DNA of 38,769 nt from Candidatus Aminicenantes bacterium UBA876 (GTDB lineage: Bacteria; Acidobacteriota; Aminicenantia; UBA2199), in the NCBI GenBank assembly GCA_002294665.1, contig DBFQ01000003.1, forward strand, positions 16,893-55,661, written 5' to 3'. How positions within the stretch are numbered: position 1 is the stretch's first letter; every line of letters starts with the position of its first letter. Made by a program: the position numbers and the translations under genes. Positions 26,175-36,835 of the stretch are shown in pieces. The notes beneath the pieces are model-generated. The model was not told the origin of the DNA and did not search any database. It was given only the letters and a program-made list of their open reading frames with translations.

Positions 26175-27068
26175 CTAGAGTTGTTGCACGCGGCATCCCG
26201 CGCGGCGCAATGCGGAGATGATTCCCTTTTCACCCACCAGGTGGGCGGCGCCGACCACCACGAACAATTTGCGTGCCGGTGAAAGCAGTTCACGGATGCG
26301 TTCCGTCATGGATTGGTTGCGTTGGTACACAATGACATCGTACAATTCGCTCAATTCCGGGTGTTCTTGAATGCTTCGCGTCAGCAGGGATTCCATGGCG
26401 GCAATGTCGCCGCTGAACCATGCCTGGACCATTTCTTCAACCTGTTGACCGGCCTGCTCGGATTCCTGAATGTTGTAAAACAGGAAGCGTTCGTTCATGG
26501 TTTCGGAGAACCCGGAAAACAATTGCGCCTGGTAATCCAGTCCTTCCAGCTCAAAAATCTCCATTCCTGCGGGGGCTGACTCCAGAAAATATCGGTCCAC
26601 GCCCCAGCGCGGGTCAAATCCCAGGCGCATCATTTCCATGCCCACCAGGGTCAGGGCCAGCAACCAGGGTTTGAAACGGGAGAAAGCGTTGATATCCATG
26701 CCCAATTGCCTCAGCCTGCGTTCGGCCAATTGCCAGGTTTCATCGGAAACATGGTTTTTGAGGCTGTCACCCTCATCGTACATGCCTTTCTGCATCTGGA
26801 CCAGCGCGGCCGCGGCCGCCTTTTCTCCGGAAATATCGGCTTCAACCGCCAGTGCGCCGCATTCATTGAAAGCGTCGCGGATGGTTTCCGGCAGGGGAAA
26901 ATACTCTTTCTTCAGCAGGTGAATCGAACCCATGATGTAGGCCGATCCCTGCTCACACTGAATCGACCACAGGAAATGACCGGGCTGCGCGAAGGCCGGG
27001 CCGGTGGTCAGGGCGGCAATGGTGGTAAGCAGTGCGATTGTCATTACGCCTGTTTTTCGAGCGGCCAT
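26175..27068 (-). CDS. TraB/GumN-family protein with signal peptide
   Basis: A 297-residue protein with an N-terminal signal peptide (basic residues, hydrophobic core to about residue 25, cleavage near AFAQ). The mature region has the TraB/GumN features GSIHLLKKEYFPLPETI and VVGAAHLVGEKGI; the family is related to metalloprotease-like Tiki and erythromycin-esterase-type folds, with proposed metal-binding histidines in these two motifs. Its role is not known. ATG 27068 follows AAAGGAG (the 17-codon upstream extension lacks one). It is encoded 25 nt after nif3 and probably shares its transcript. Confidence 0.78.
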   Translation of the reverse strand: MAARKTGVMTIALLTTIAALTTGPAFAQPGHFLWSIQCEQGSAYIMGSIHLLKKEYFPLPETIRDAFNECGALAVEADISGEKAAAAALVQMQKGMYDEGDSLKNHVSDETWQLAERRLRQLGMDINAFSRFKPWLLALTLVGMEMMRLGFDPRWGVDRYFLESAPAGMEIFELEGLDYQAQLFSGFSETMNERFLFYNIQESEQAGQQVEEMVQAWFSGDIAAMESLLTRSIQEHPELSELYDVIVYQRNQSMTERIRELLSPARKLFVVVGAAHLVGEKGIISALRRAGCRVQQL

Positions 27069-27093
27069 GGTTTCTCTCCTTTTTCTATGCTCC

Positions 27094-27908
27094 CTATACG
27101 GGATTGGGGATATCGACAAAGTATGCCGCCAATCCGAATCGCGAGATCAATTCATCGCGGAGCGCCAGCATCCCGGGAATTTCAGAGCGGTAATGTCCCA
27201 GGTGAATGAAATGGGTCCGGGTTTCCATCGACAAGGCGGGGATGTGCTCTTTGATCTCGCCCGTGAAAAAGGCGTCCGCGCCCCGGGAAACCGCGGTTTC
27301 ATACAAATCGGCGGAAGCCCCGGAAACGACCGCCAGCCGGCGGGGGATTTGCGGCCCGTTGGCCAGCACCTGGAAGCCGTGGCGGGTTTCCAGGGAAAAC
27401 CCCTTTCCGTTCCGTCCCGGCGCGAAATCGGGTTGCCGTTCCATTGCGGGTAATTGGGTTTCCAGGCGGGACAGCAATGTGTACAGGTCCGCTTTCGCCT
27501 CGTTGTCGGCCATGAAGCCGGGACCGAGCGGCTCCAGCTCCCCGGCGCCCAGCCAGGCCATCAAACGCGCGTTGTGTCCCAGAAGGGGGTGGGCATCCAT
27601 GGGCAGGTGGATGCCGAACAACGAGATCTCGTGGCCGATTAATGCGGAAACCCAGCGATGCCGTACCCCGGTCAGGCGAAAAAAATCCCTGCCGAAAAAG
27701 CCGTGATGAACCACGATGGCGTCGGCCTTTCTGTTTATCGCCGCCTGGATCAGCGCGCCGTTGAGCGAGACACCCAGGACCAGGCTGCGGATTTCGCAGC
27801 GTCCTTCCACCTGGAGGCCGTTGTGACAATAATCCTCGAAGGCCTCAAAGCCGTACAATTGATCCAGCCAGAGCCGGAGCTCATCCCTGGAGATCGGGTT
27901 TGTGTTCA

Positions 27909-27909
<1 letters not shown>
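27094..27909 (-). CDS. NIF3-like dinuclear-metal protein
   Basis: A 271-residue Nif3 / DUF34 family protein. Metal-site features visible are HHGFFGRDF, HLPMDAHPLLGHN and, near the C-terminus, a glycine/histidine segment (HLGHYRSEIP). Homologues form hexamers with dinuclear metal sites and have been called GTP cyclohydrolase type 2, but the physiological reaction is unproven. The start overlaps the ligA stop (TGATG), so translation is coupled to ligA. The family is often near 250-370 residues; here it is the shorter type. Confidence 0.85.
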
Positions 27910-30057
<2,148 letters not shown>

Positions 30058-30063
30058 GTTTTC

Positions 30064-30984
30064 ATGTCAACCCTCGCGCGTTTCAAGGCGTTGTCCGACC
30101 CGATGCGCCTGCGCATCATTCATCTCCTGCTCCACATGGAGTTGAATGTCAACGAGCTGGTGGCCGTATTGCGCGCCGGACAGTCCCGGGTTTCCCATCA
30201 TCTGCGCCTGCTGGCCGCGGGAGGGTTGGTCACGTATCGCCGCCATGGCCTTTGGACATTCTATTCCGCCAGCGGGAACGGAGACGGCGGTGCATTTCTC
30301 CGCGCCGTGCGCGATTTTCTGGGAGATACCGCGGAAAACCAGGCCGATCTTGAGGCGGCGCGCACGGTCGTGCAGCAGCGGGAATCGGAAACCACACGCT
30401 TTTTCGACAATATCGCCGAAGACTGGGACGCCCTGAGGCGCGAGATTTTCGGTGAGTGTGACCTGGAAACCCTGATTTTCAATGCGCTGCCGCCTGCCGA
30501 TACGGGAGTGGACCTGGGTTGCGGGACCGGAGACCTGATTCCCGTGCTGCTGAAAAGATGCCGCCGCGTCATCGGCGTAGACAATTCACCACGCATGCTG
30601 GAAAGCGCCCACCGGCGTTTTCATCACAGGAGCAGCCAGGTTGACCTGCGGATCGGCGGCTTGCGCCACCTTCCCTTGCGTGACGCCGAGGCGGACCTGG
30701 CCATTATTCACATGGTGCTGCATCATCTCGATGAACCGGCGCGGGTGTTTTCCGAAGCCAACCGGGTGTTGAAACCGGGTTCACCGTTCCTGATCGTGGA
30801 CTTTCTGCGTCATGACCGTGAAGAGATGCGCCAACGCTATGGTGACCGCTGGCTGGGGTTTGACCATGAGCAGATTGCGGCCTGGTTGCAACAGACCGGG
30901 TTCGCCCAACGGCGCATCGAGACAATGCCGTTGCGCAAAGGCTTGCACGGCTTTTATCTTCTGGCTGAAAAAAACGATATTTAG
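30064..30984 (+). CDS. ArsR-family regulator fused to a SAM-methyltransferase domain (SahR-like)
   Basis: A 306-residue fusion. Residues about 1-85 are an ArsR winged helix (LSDPMRLRIIHLLLHMELNVNELV, QSRVSHHLRLLAAGGLV). Residues about 105-260 are a class I methyltransferase fold with the SAM-binding GVDLGCGTGDLIP, and HMVLHHLDEPARVF. The C-terminal WLGFDHEQIAAWLQQTGF matches ArsR-methyltransferase proteins. From established knowledge, SahR in Proteobacteria has this architecture, senses S-adenosylhomocysteine and controls methionine-cycle genes. The adjacent ahcY gene (21 nt downstream) supports this. No metal-binding cysteines of the arsenic type are apparent. Function as an active methyltransferase is not excluded. 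Confidence 0.85.
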   Translation: MSTLARFKALSDPMRLRIIHLLLHMELNVNELVAVLRAGQSRVSHHLRLLAAGGLVTYRRHGLWTFYSASGNGDGGAFLRAVRDFLGDTAENQADLEAARTVVQQRESETTRFFDNIAEDWDALRREIFGECDLETLIFNALPPADTGVDLGCGTGDLIPVLLKRCRRVIGVDNSPRMLESAHRRFHHRSSQVDLRIGGLRHLPLRDAEADLAIIHMVLHHLDEPARVFSEANRVLKPGSPFLIVDFLRHDREEMRQRYGDRWLGFDHEQIAAWLQQTGFAQRRIETMPLRKGLHGFYLLAEKNDI

Positions 30985-31005
30985 AAAAACCAATTGGAGG
31001 CAAGT

Positions 31006-32430
31006 ATGAGTTTTCTGGAATTGGATCCTGAATTGAAATACCGCGTCGCGGATATTTCACTGGCCGAATGGGGCCGCAAGGAGATGGAACTGGCGGAAGG
31101 GGAAATGCCCGGACTGATGGCGGTACGCGAAAAGTACGGTCCGGAAAAACCCCTTGAGGGCTTGAAGATTACCGGGAGCCTGCACATGACCATCCAGACG
31201 GCCATGTTGATTGAGACCCTGGTTGAGTTGGGCGCGGATGTCCGCTGGGCTTCCTGCAACATCTTCTCCACCCAGGATCATGCCGCGGCGGCCATCGCCG
31301 CCGCCGGCAAGGCCGCGGTATTCGCCTGGAAGGGTGAGAGCCTGCAGGAATACTGGTGGTGTACGGAACAGGCGCTTACCTGGCCGGACGGCAGCGGACC
31401 GGACCTGATCGTTGATGATGGCGGAGACGCCACGCTATTCGTCCACGAAGGCGTACGTGGGGAAATGGATCCTTCCCGCCTGGAAAAGTCTTACGAACAC
31501 GCTGATTTCCAGGCGTTGATCCAGCGCCTCGCAAAAAAATATCAGCGGGATCCCCGGCATTGGCAGAAGGTGGCAGCCGGGATCCGTGGAGTTTCCGAGG
31601 AGACCACTACCGGAGTGAATCGCTTGTACCAGTTGGAGCGGGATGGAAAACTGCTGTTTCCGGCCATCAATGTCAACGATTCCGTGACCAAATCCAAATT
31701 CGACAACCTTTACGGCTGCCGTGAGTCGTTGAGCGACGGGATCAAGCGCGCGACCGACGTCATGCTGGCCGGTAAGAAGGCCCTGGTGATGGGTTTCGGC
31801 GATGTGGGCAAAGGCAGCGCCCAGTCCCTGAAAGCATACGGCGCCAGGGTATTCGTTACCGAGATCGATCCCATCTGTGCGCTGCAGGCTTCCATGGAGG
31901 GATATCCGGTGGTGCGGATTGAAGACGTCGTGGCGGACATCGACATTTTCGTGACGGCCACCGGTAACTACAAGGTGCTGACCGGGGCACACATGGAACA
32001 GATGAAGGATGGCGCGATCGTCTGCAATATCGGCCATTTTGATAATGAAATCGAGATGGATTACCTGGAAAAGAATCCCCGCTGCCGTAGGCGCAACATC
32101 AAGCCCCAGGTGGACCAGTGGACGCTGGAATCCGGCCGTTCCATCCTTGTCCTGGCTGAAGGCCGGTTGGTGAACCTGGGCTGTGCCACCGGTCACCCCA
32201 GCTTCGTGATGAGTTCCAGTTTCACCAACCAGACTCTGGCCCAGATCAAGCTGGCGCGGGAAGATCATGAGAAAAAAGTGTATGTCCTGCCCAAGTACCT
32301 GGATGAAGAAGTGGCGCGCTTGCACCTGAGCCGCCTGGGCGCCCGGCTCACGGCTTTGACACCGGAGCAGGCCGAATACCTGGGCGTGAGCATTGACGGG
32401 CCGTACAAACCCGCCCACTATCGCTATTGA
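31006..32430 (+). CDS. ahcY: Adenosylhomocysteinase
   Basis: A 474-residue NAD+-dependent enzyme splitting S-adenosylhomocysteine into adenosine and homocysteine in the SAM cycle. Diagnostic stretches: [33 protein letters not shown], the NAD-binding [13 protein letters not shown], and [23 protein letters not shown]; the C-terminus KPAHYRY is the family's signature end. I chose ATG 31006 (MSFLELDPE), after a GGAGG site, over one four codons upstream. It is 21 nt after the ArsR-methyltransferase gene and is likely controlled by its product. Confidence 0.97.
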   Translation: MSFLELDPELKYRVADISLAEWGRKEMELAEGEMPGLMAVREKYGPEKPLEGLKITGSLHMTIQTAMLIETLVELGADVRWASCNIFSTQDHAAAAIAAAGKAAVFAWKGESLQEYWWCTEQALTWPDGSGPDLIVDDGGDATLFVHEGVRGEMDPSRLEKSYEHADFQALIQRLAKKYQRDPRHWQKVAAGIRGVSEETTTGVNRLYQLERDGKLLFPAINVNDSVTKSKFDNLYGCRESLSDGIKRATDVMLAGKKALVMGFGDVGKGSAQSLKAYGARVFVTEIDPICALQASMEGYPVVRIEDVVADIDIFVTATGNYKVLTGAHMEQMKDGAIVCNIGHFDNEIEMDYLEKNPRCRRRNIKPQVDQWTLESGRSILVLAEGRLVNLGCATGHPSFVMSSSFTNQTLAQIKLAREDHEKKVYVLPKYLDEEVARLHLSRLGARLTALTPEQAEYLGVSIDGPYKPAHYRY

Positions 32431-32439
32431 CATAGATGG

Positions 32440-32465
32440 CCGGGGGGGGCGGTACACCCCTCCGG
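32440..32465 (+). terminator. G-tract hairpin after ahcY
   Basis: A 9-bp stem with one G-U pair (32440-32448 with 32457-32465) closes an 8-nt loop, 10 nt after the ahcY stop. A pyrimidine run including TTTT follows at 32471-32474. It probably ends the ArsR/ahcY transcript. Confidence 0.5.
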
Positions 32466-32474
32466 CTCCCTTTT

Positions 32475-32510
32475 CCCCCGGCGGTGGAGGTTCATTTCCG
32501 CTGCCGGGGG
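32475..32510. terminator. Second hairpin between convergent ahcY and mutS
   Basis: A 14-bp stem (32475-32488 with 32497-32510) has two G-U pairs and an 8-nt loop. It lies in the 143-nt gap between convergent genes and could slow polymerase from either side. The rest of that gap shows no further recognisable signal. Confidence 0.45.
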
Positions 32511-32573
32511 GCCTTGGCATGTGCCGCGTGCGACCGGCCTGCGGCAAGTGACGGGTGCCGCTTTGAATTCCGC

Positions 32574-35210
32574 CTATTTCAAACTTTCACTGCGATATTT
32601 CAATTCATTCAAAAGATGCATGGCCTGCAGTGGTGTAATGGTCGAGATATCGATCGCCTGCAGGCGGGCGCGAATGTCGTCCCAGGCCTTCATTGCCGCC
32701 GACTCGGAAAAGAGGCTGCCGCTTTGCGGCCGGATTTCCTTGATACGCCCGGAAATGCGCTCCGATACCAGGCGGTTGAGTTCTTTTTTCTCCAGGTTCA
32801 GCAACACTTCCTTGGCGCGTTCAATCACGCTGTCCGGGATGCCCGCGATGCGGGCGACGTGAATACCGAAGCTCTGGTCCGTAGCGCCGGGTGATACCTT
32901 GTGCAGAAAGACGATTCTGTCTTCCCACTCCCGTACCACGATATGGTAGTTGGCGACCCTTTCAAACACATGTGCCAGTTCGGTTAATTCATGGTAATGC
33001 GTGGCAAACAGGGTCCGCGGCCGCTCCGGGGATTCATGCAGGGTTTCGATCACCGCCCAGGCAATCGACAATCCGTCGTAAGTGGATGTGCCCCGGCCGA
33101 TTTCGTCCAGCAGGATCAGGGAACGCTCGGTGGCGTTGTTGAGGATCATGGCGGTTTCAATCATTTCCACCATAAAGGTGGATTTGCCTTCGATCAATGA
33201 ATCCGATGCTCCGATGCGAGTGAAGATCCGGTCGCAAATACCGATTTCGGCGCTCTCAGCCGGAACAAACATCCCCGCTTGTGCCATGATGACGATCAGC
33301 GCGTTCTGGCGCAGATAAGTGGATTTCCCCCCCATATTCGGCCCGGTGATCACCAGGATCTGTTCTGCGTTGCCGTTGATGCGGGTGTCGTTGGGAACAA
33401 AACTCAAGTCGGTGTTGGTCTCGACTACGGGATGACGCCCGCCGCGGATCTGGATGCGTGAGTGGCTATGGACATCGGGACGCACGTAATTTCGCCGCCG
33501 GGCCAGCTCCGCCGCAGCCGTCAACACGTCCAGCCGTCCCAGCAGGGTGGAATTGACGGCCAGCACTTCGGCATGGGCCTGAATCTGCGAGATGATCCCG
33601 GAAAAAAGTTCCCTTTCCAGATGCACGCTCTTTTCTTCCGCGCGCAGGATCCGGTCTTCCAGATCCTTGAGTTCGGTATGGATGAAGCGTTCGGCGTTGA
33701 CCAGGGTCTGTTTGCGGGTATAGGAATCCGGGACCAGGGCCAGGTGGGTCTTGGTGACTTCGATGAAGTAGCCGAAGACCCGGTTGAATTTGATTTTCAG
33801 CGAGGGGATTCCGGTTTTTCTGCGTTCTTCCCTTTCCATGGCGGCAATCAGTTCCTTCGCGTTGCGGCTGATTGCGCGCAGGCTGTCCAATTCAGCGTGA
33901 TACCCCGGGCGGATCACGCGTCCATCGTTCAGGTTCGGGGCCGGATCATCGTCGATGGCGCTGTCGATCATGGCGACAACGGCTTCCAGTGGATCCAGGC
34001 CGGAACGGATCTCTTCAAGAATGGGAGCGGTCAATGCGCCCATAAGTTCACGCAGTTCCGGGATGCGCCGCAGCACATCCGCCAGTTTGAGCAGGTGTCG
34101 GGGCTGCGCCACATTCAGCGAAATCCGTGAATTCAGGCGCGCAAGGTCACCCGCGTCTTTCAGTACGCGCCGGATCTCCGAACGCGTGATCAGGTCACCG
34201 GCACAGGCTTCAATTCCGTCCAGGCGCCGTTCGATGGCCGCGGGATCCAGCAGCGGATAGGAAATCCACTTGTGCAGCAGGCGTTTTCCCATGGGCGTAA
34301 CCGTCAGATCCAGCGCCCAGATCAGGCTGCCATGGCGGGTTTGATTGCGCAGGTTGCGGGATATCTCCAGGTTGCGATACGCCACCGCGTCCAGGACCAG
34401 ATGCGAAGCCGCGGGGACGAAGCTCATGCGCGTGATGTTTTTCAAGGCGGTCTTGCGTACCGAATGCAGGTACTTGAGCAATACGCCGGCGGCGCAGATT
34501 GCGGCGTCGAAACCGGACATTCCCAGGCCTTCAATGCTCTCGATCTGCAATTGATCCGTCAGGCGTGACGTGTTTTCCACAACGTTGTATTCATGAGGAG
34601 CCATGCGGGTAACGGGAATCTGCGCCAGTTCGGTAACCAGGCGTTGTAACCGCTTCCAGTCCGGCTCGCCGTTCTCCGCGATCACCAACTCATTCGGGGC
34701 CTTTCGATAGAGTTCATCGGCCAGTGATTGCAGATCCGTGCTTTCCGCGCTGCGGACTTCAAAATCTCCCGCAGCGATATCGATAACGGCCAATGCCCCT
34801 TGTTTACCATTCTGGAAAAATGACGCCACCACGCGGTTCCCACTGTCTCCGGCATCCATTTCCAGGGCGGTCCCCGGCGTCAGGACCCGGGTCACCTCGC
34901 GCCGCACGATTCCCCTGGCCAGCGCCGGATCTTCCACCTGCTCGCATACCGCCACTTTGAAGCCCCGGTTCAAGAGTTTGCGGGCGTAACCGTCAAGGGC
35001 GTGGTAGGGTACGCCGCACATGGGCACCGGGTTGGCCTGGTTCTTGTCGCGCGTGGTCAGCACCACTTCCAGTAGAGGCGCCGCGGTACGGGCGTCTTCG
35101 AAGAACATTTCGTAGAAGTCGCCCATGCGAAAAAACAGGATGGCGTCGGGGTACTCTTTCTTGATCGCCAGGTATTGCCGCAGCATGGGAGTCAAGGAGC
35201 GATCCGGCAT
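32574..35210 (-). CDS. mutS: DNA mismatch repair protein MutS
   Basis: An 878-residue MutS1-type protein. Mismatch-binding Phe and Glu lie in GDFYEMF near residue 32. Core features are the connector/lever regions, Walker A GPNMGGKSTYLRQ near 620, and Walker B LILLDEIGRGTSTYDG near 700, followed by the FATHYHEL helix. The C-terminal helix-turn-helix/dimer region is present. I chose ATG 35210 (MPDRSLTPMLRQYL) over an open upstream extension because -10 TATAAT sits exactly six bases before it and homology begins here. No mutL in the window. The gene is convergent with ahcY. Confidence 0.96.
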   Translation of the reverse strand: MPDRSLTPMLRQYLAIKKEYPDAILFFRMGDFYEMFFEDARTAAPLLEVVLTTRDKNQANPVPMCGVPYHALDGYARKLLNRGFKVAVCEQVEDPALARGIVRREVTRVLTPGTALEMDAGDSGNRVVASFFQNGKQGALAVIDIAAGDFEVRSAESTDLQSLADELYRKAPNELVIAENGEPDWKRLQRLVTELAQIPVTRMAPHEYNVVENTSRLTDQLQIESIEGLGMSGFDAAICAAGVLLKYLHSVRKTALKNITRMSFVPAASHLVLDAVAYRNLEISRNLRNQTRHGSLIWALDLTVTPMGKRLLHKWISYPLLDPAAIERRLDGIEACAGDLITRSEIRRVLKDAGDLARLNSRISLNVAQPRHLLKLADVLRRIPELRELMGALTAPILEEIRSGLDPLEAVVAMIDSAIDDDPAPNLNDGRVIRPGYHAELDSLRAISRNAKELIAAMEREERRKTGIPSLKIKFNRVFGYFIEVTKTHLALVPDSYTRKQTLVNAERFIHTELKDLEDRILRAEEKSVHLERELFSGIISQIQAHAEVLAVNSTLLGRLDVLTAAAELARRRNYVRPDVHSHSRIQIRGGRHPVVETNTDLSFVPNDTRINGNAEQILVITGPNMGGKSTYLRQNALIVIMAQAGMFVPAESAEIGICDRIFTRIGASDSLIEGKSTFMVEMIETAMILNNATERSLILLDEIGRGTSTYDGLSIAWAVIETLHESPERPRTLFATHYHELTELAHVFERVANYHIVVREWEDRIVFLHKVSPGATDQSFGIHVARIAGIPDSVIERAKEVLLNLEKKELNRLVSERISGRIKEIRPQSGSLFSESAAMKAWDDIRARLQAIDISTITPLQAMHLLNELKYRSESLK

Positions 35211-35216
35211 GTCTCG

Positions 35217-35245
35217 ATTATAGCACAGGGCCCGGACGGCCCCAA
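35217..35245 (-). promoter_or_regulatory. Promoter giving a predicted leaderless mutS transcript
   Basis: On the minus strand TTGGGG (35240-35245) and a perfect TATAAT (35217-35222) are 17 nt apart. Six bases separate the -10 box from ATG 35210, which puts +1 on the A. There is no ribosome site. Confidence 0.68.
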
Positions 35246-35254
35246 CGCCGCCTT

Positions 35255-35284
35255 TTGGAAATCCCCGCCGCAATCTGTTATAAT
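35255..35284 (+). promoter_or_regulatory. Promoter for the RsbW-like/tsaB/rimI genes
   Basis: TTGGAA (35255-35260) and a perfect TATAAT (35279-35284) are 18 nt apart. The expected start near 35291 leaves only about 2 nt before ATG 35293. Divergent from the mutS promoter in an 82-nt region. Confidence 0.62.
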
Positions 35285-35292
35285 CATCCGCA

Positions 35293-35712
35293 ATGCCACG
35301 TCATCATGACACGGTTCTGTTGAACTTTTCCAGCAACCTGAAATTCACGGAGTTTTCCGTCCTGGTCATGGAATACCTGGGAAACCTGCTGCAGATCGAT
35401 GACGAGCGTTTCTTTCAGATTGAGATCGCGTTGCGGGAAGTCATCAACAACGCCATTGTTCACGGCAACCGCTCGAATCCGAAAAAACGGGTTGATGTTC
35501 GTTTTTCATGGAACCCTGATTTTCTGCGCATCCGGATCCGCGATGAGAACCCGGAAAAGGTCGACTTCGAGCGCATCACCCGGGAAGCCGGGGAAAAGGA
35601 TGTTCTCAGTCCCAGCGGTCGAGGGATGCTGTTGATGCAGAACTACATGGATTCATTGAGTTTTGAGTCCACCGCCACAGGTTCGGTGATTACCATGGAG
35701 AAGCGTTTGTGA
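35293..35712 (+). CDS. RsbW-like ATP-binding protein (GHKL anti-sigma kinase fold)
   Basis: A 139-residue HATPase_c_2-type protein. The N box is visible as EVINNAIVHGN and the G2 region as GRGMLLM near the end, with DENPEKVDF forming the middle. Such kinases (RsbW/SpoIIAB type) phosphorylate STAS antagonists and bind sigma factors. No sigma gene is adjacent; the STAS protein at 5676-6014 is the only antagonist seen. The stop overlaps the GTG of tsaB (GTGA). Translated with a near-zero leader. Confidence 0.8.
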   Translation: MPRHHDTVLLNFSSNLKFTEFSVLVMEYLGNLLQIDDERFFQIEIALREVINNAIVHGNRSNPKKRVDVRFSWNPDFLRIRIRDENPEKVDFERITREAGEKDVLSPSGRGMLLMQNYMDSLSFESTATGSVITMEKRL

Positions 35713-36398
35713 GCCTGGTCCTGGGAATGGATACCACTTCGCGCCATGCATCGATCGCCTTACTGCGTGATGACCAGATCCTGATTGAATACAACTTTGC
35801 CGCCCGCGACGAGTTGTCCGCCACGTTGATTCCCGCCATATCGTTTGTGTGCCGGAGTGTCGGTGTCGGCGTGGATGATGTGGACCTCTTCGGTGTCGGC
35901 ATCGGCCCCGGATTGTTCACCGGAGTGCGCATCGGCCTGACGACGCTGAAGGGTTTGCTGTTTCCGTCTCCCCGCCCGGTGGTTCCCGTTGTCACACTGG
36001 AAGCACTGGCCTGGAAACTGCGAAACTCACGGCGGCTCCTGGTTCCCTTGATCGACGCCCGGCGGCGTGAAGTGTACATGGCCGCTTACCGATTCGATGG
36101 AGAAAAACTCCCCCGGGAAATCATATCTCCCCGCCTGATCGGCATCGATGACCTGGCGGATGTTCTGGCCGGCCAGGATGACATCCGTTTTACCGGAGAT
36201 GCGCCCTCCGTGTATCGCAGGGAATTGGGCGCCATGTTCCCGGGATTTTTTTCCCGCGGACGCTCCGCTTTTCTGGCATCGGAAATCTGTCGCATTGCCG
36301 TTGTTCGTCATGAGCGGAATGAATCGATATCCTCTCTGGATGAACTCTCCCCGCTTTACCTGCGCCTTCCGGATGCGGAGGCGGCTCAGCGGGAATGA
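35709..36398 (+). CDS. tsaB: tRNA threonylcarbamoyladenosine biosynthesis protein TsaB
   Basis: A 229-residue ASKHA-fold protein: LVLGMDTTSRHASIAL at the start, GVGIGPGLFTGVRIGLTTLKGL in the middle and DARRREVYMAAY. TsaB binds TsaD and, with TsaE, completes the t6A modification of tRNAs reading ANN codons; tsaD and tsaE are not in the window. The start is GTG 35709 overlapping the previous stop (GTGA); the stop overlaps rimI by ATGA. The common tsaB-rimI order supports the call. Confidence 0.93.
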   Translation: MSLVLGMDTTSRHASIALLRDDQILIEYNFAARDELSATLIPAISFVCRSVGVGVDDVDLFGVGIGPGLFTGVRIGLTTLKGLLFPSPRPVVPVVTLEALAWKLRNSRRLLVPLIDARRREVYMAAYRFDGEKLPREIISPRLIGIDDLADVLAGQDDIRFTGDAPSVYRRELGAMFPGFFSRGRSAFLASEICRIAVVRHERNESISSLDELSPLYLRLPDAEAAQRE

Positions 36399-36835
36399 TT
36401 CTGCGCCCGGCCGAATGCAGGGACGCGGTCGCGGTGGCGCAAATCGATAACGCCGGTTTCGCTGAAGGCTGGAGTGTCGATTATTTCCAGGATGAGATTG
36501 ACAATCCCATTGCCCGCCTCATCGTGGCTGAAGAATCCGCAAAGATTTACGGTTTTCTGTTGCTCTGGTTGATGCCGCCCCAGGCCGAGTTGCTGCGCAT
36601 GGCCGTAACCCCGGAGCGGCGCAGAACGGGCATAGCCGCTCGCCTGTTGTCAAATATGTTTGACCTGCTTGAACGTGAAAACGTTCATGAGGTGTTTCTC
36701 GAGGTGCGCCGCTCCAATCAGGCCGCCCGGAATCTGTACGGGAAAGCGGGTTTCCAGGATTGCGGCATGCGTCCGAATTATTACCGCAATCCCGAGGAAG
36801 ATGCGATCTGCATGGTGTGGCGTCAGCGCAGATAG
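36395..36835 (+). CDS. rimI: GNAT acetyltransferase RimI-like
   Basis: A 146-residue GNAT-fold enzyme. The acetyl-CoA motif is ERRRTGIAARLL (about 68-79), preceded by ELLRMAVTPE and followed by EVFLEVRRSNQAARNLYGKAGF, the RimI-type core. RimI acetylates the N-terminus of ribosomal protein S18, and relatives modify other N-termini. ATG 36395 overlaps the tsaB stop (ATGA). Its last 13 bases overlap the end of the convergent HD-GYP gene. Confidence 0.9.
   Translation: MILRPAECRDAVAVAQIDNAGFAEGWSVDYFQDEIDNPIARLIVAEESAKIYGFLLLWLMPPQAELLRMAVTPERRRTGIAARLLSNMFDLLERENVHEVFLEVRRSNQAARNLYGKAGFQDCGMRPNYYRNPEEDAICMVWRQRR

Noticed and set aside
30064..30984. ArsR gene as an arsenic-resistance regulator
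   Set aside because: No arsenic-binding cysteine pattern and no ars genes nearby; the methyltransferase fusion and ahcY point to SAM metabolism.
32431..32573. Possible RNA gene in the ahcY-mutS gap
   Set aside because: The hairpins do not form a tRNA cloverleaf or any RNA family I recognise, and no promoter is visible.
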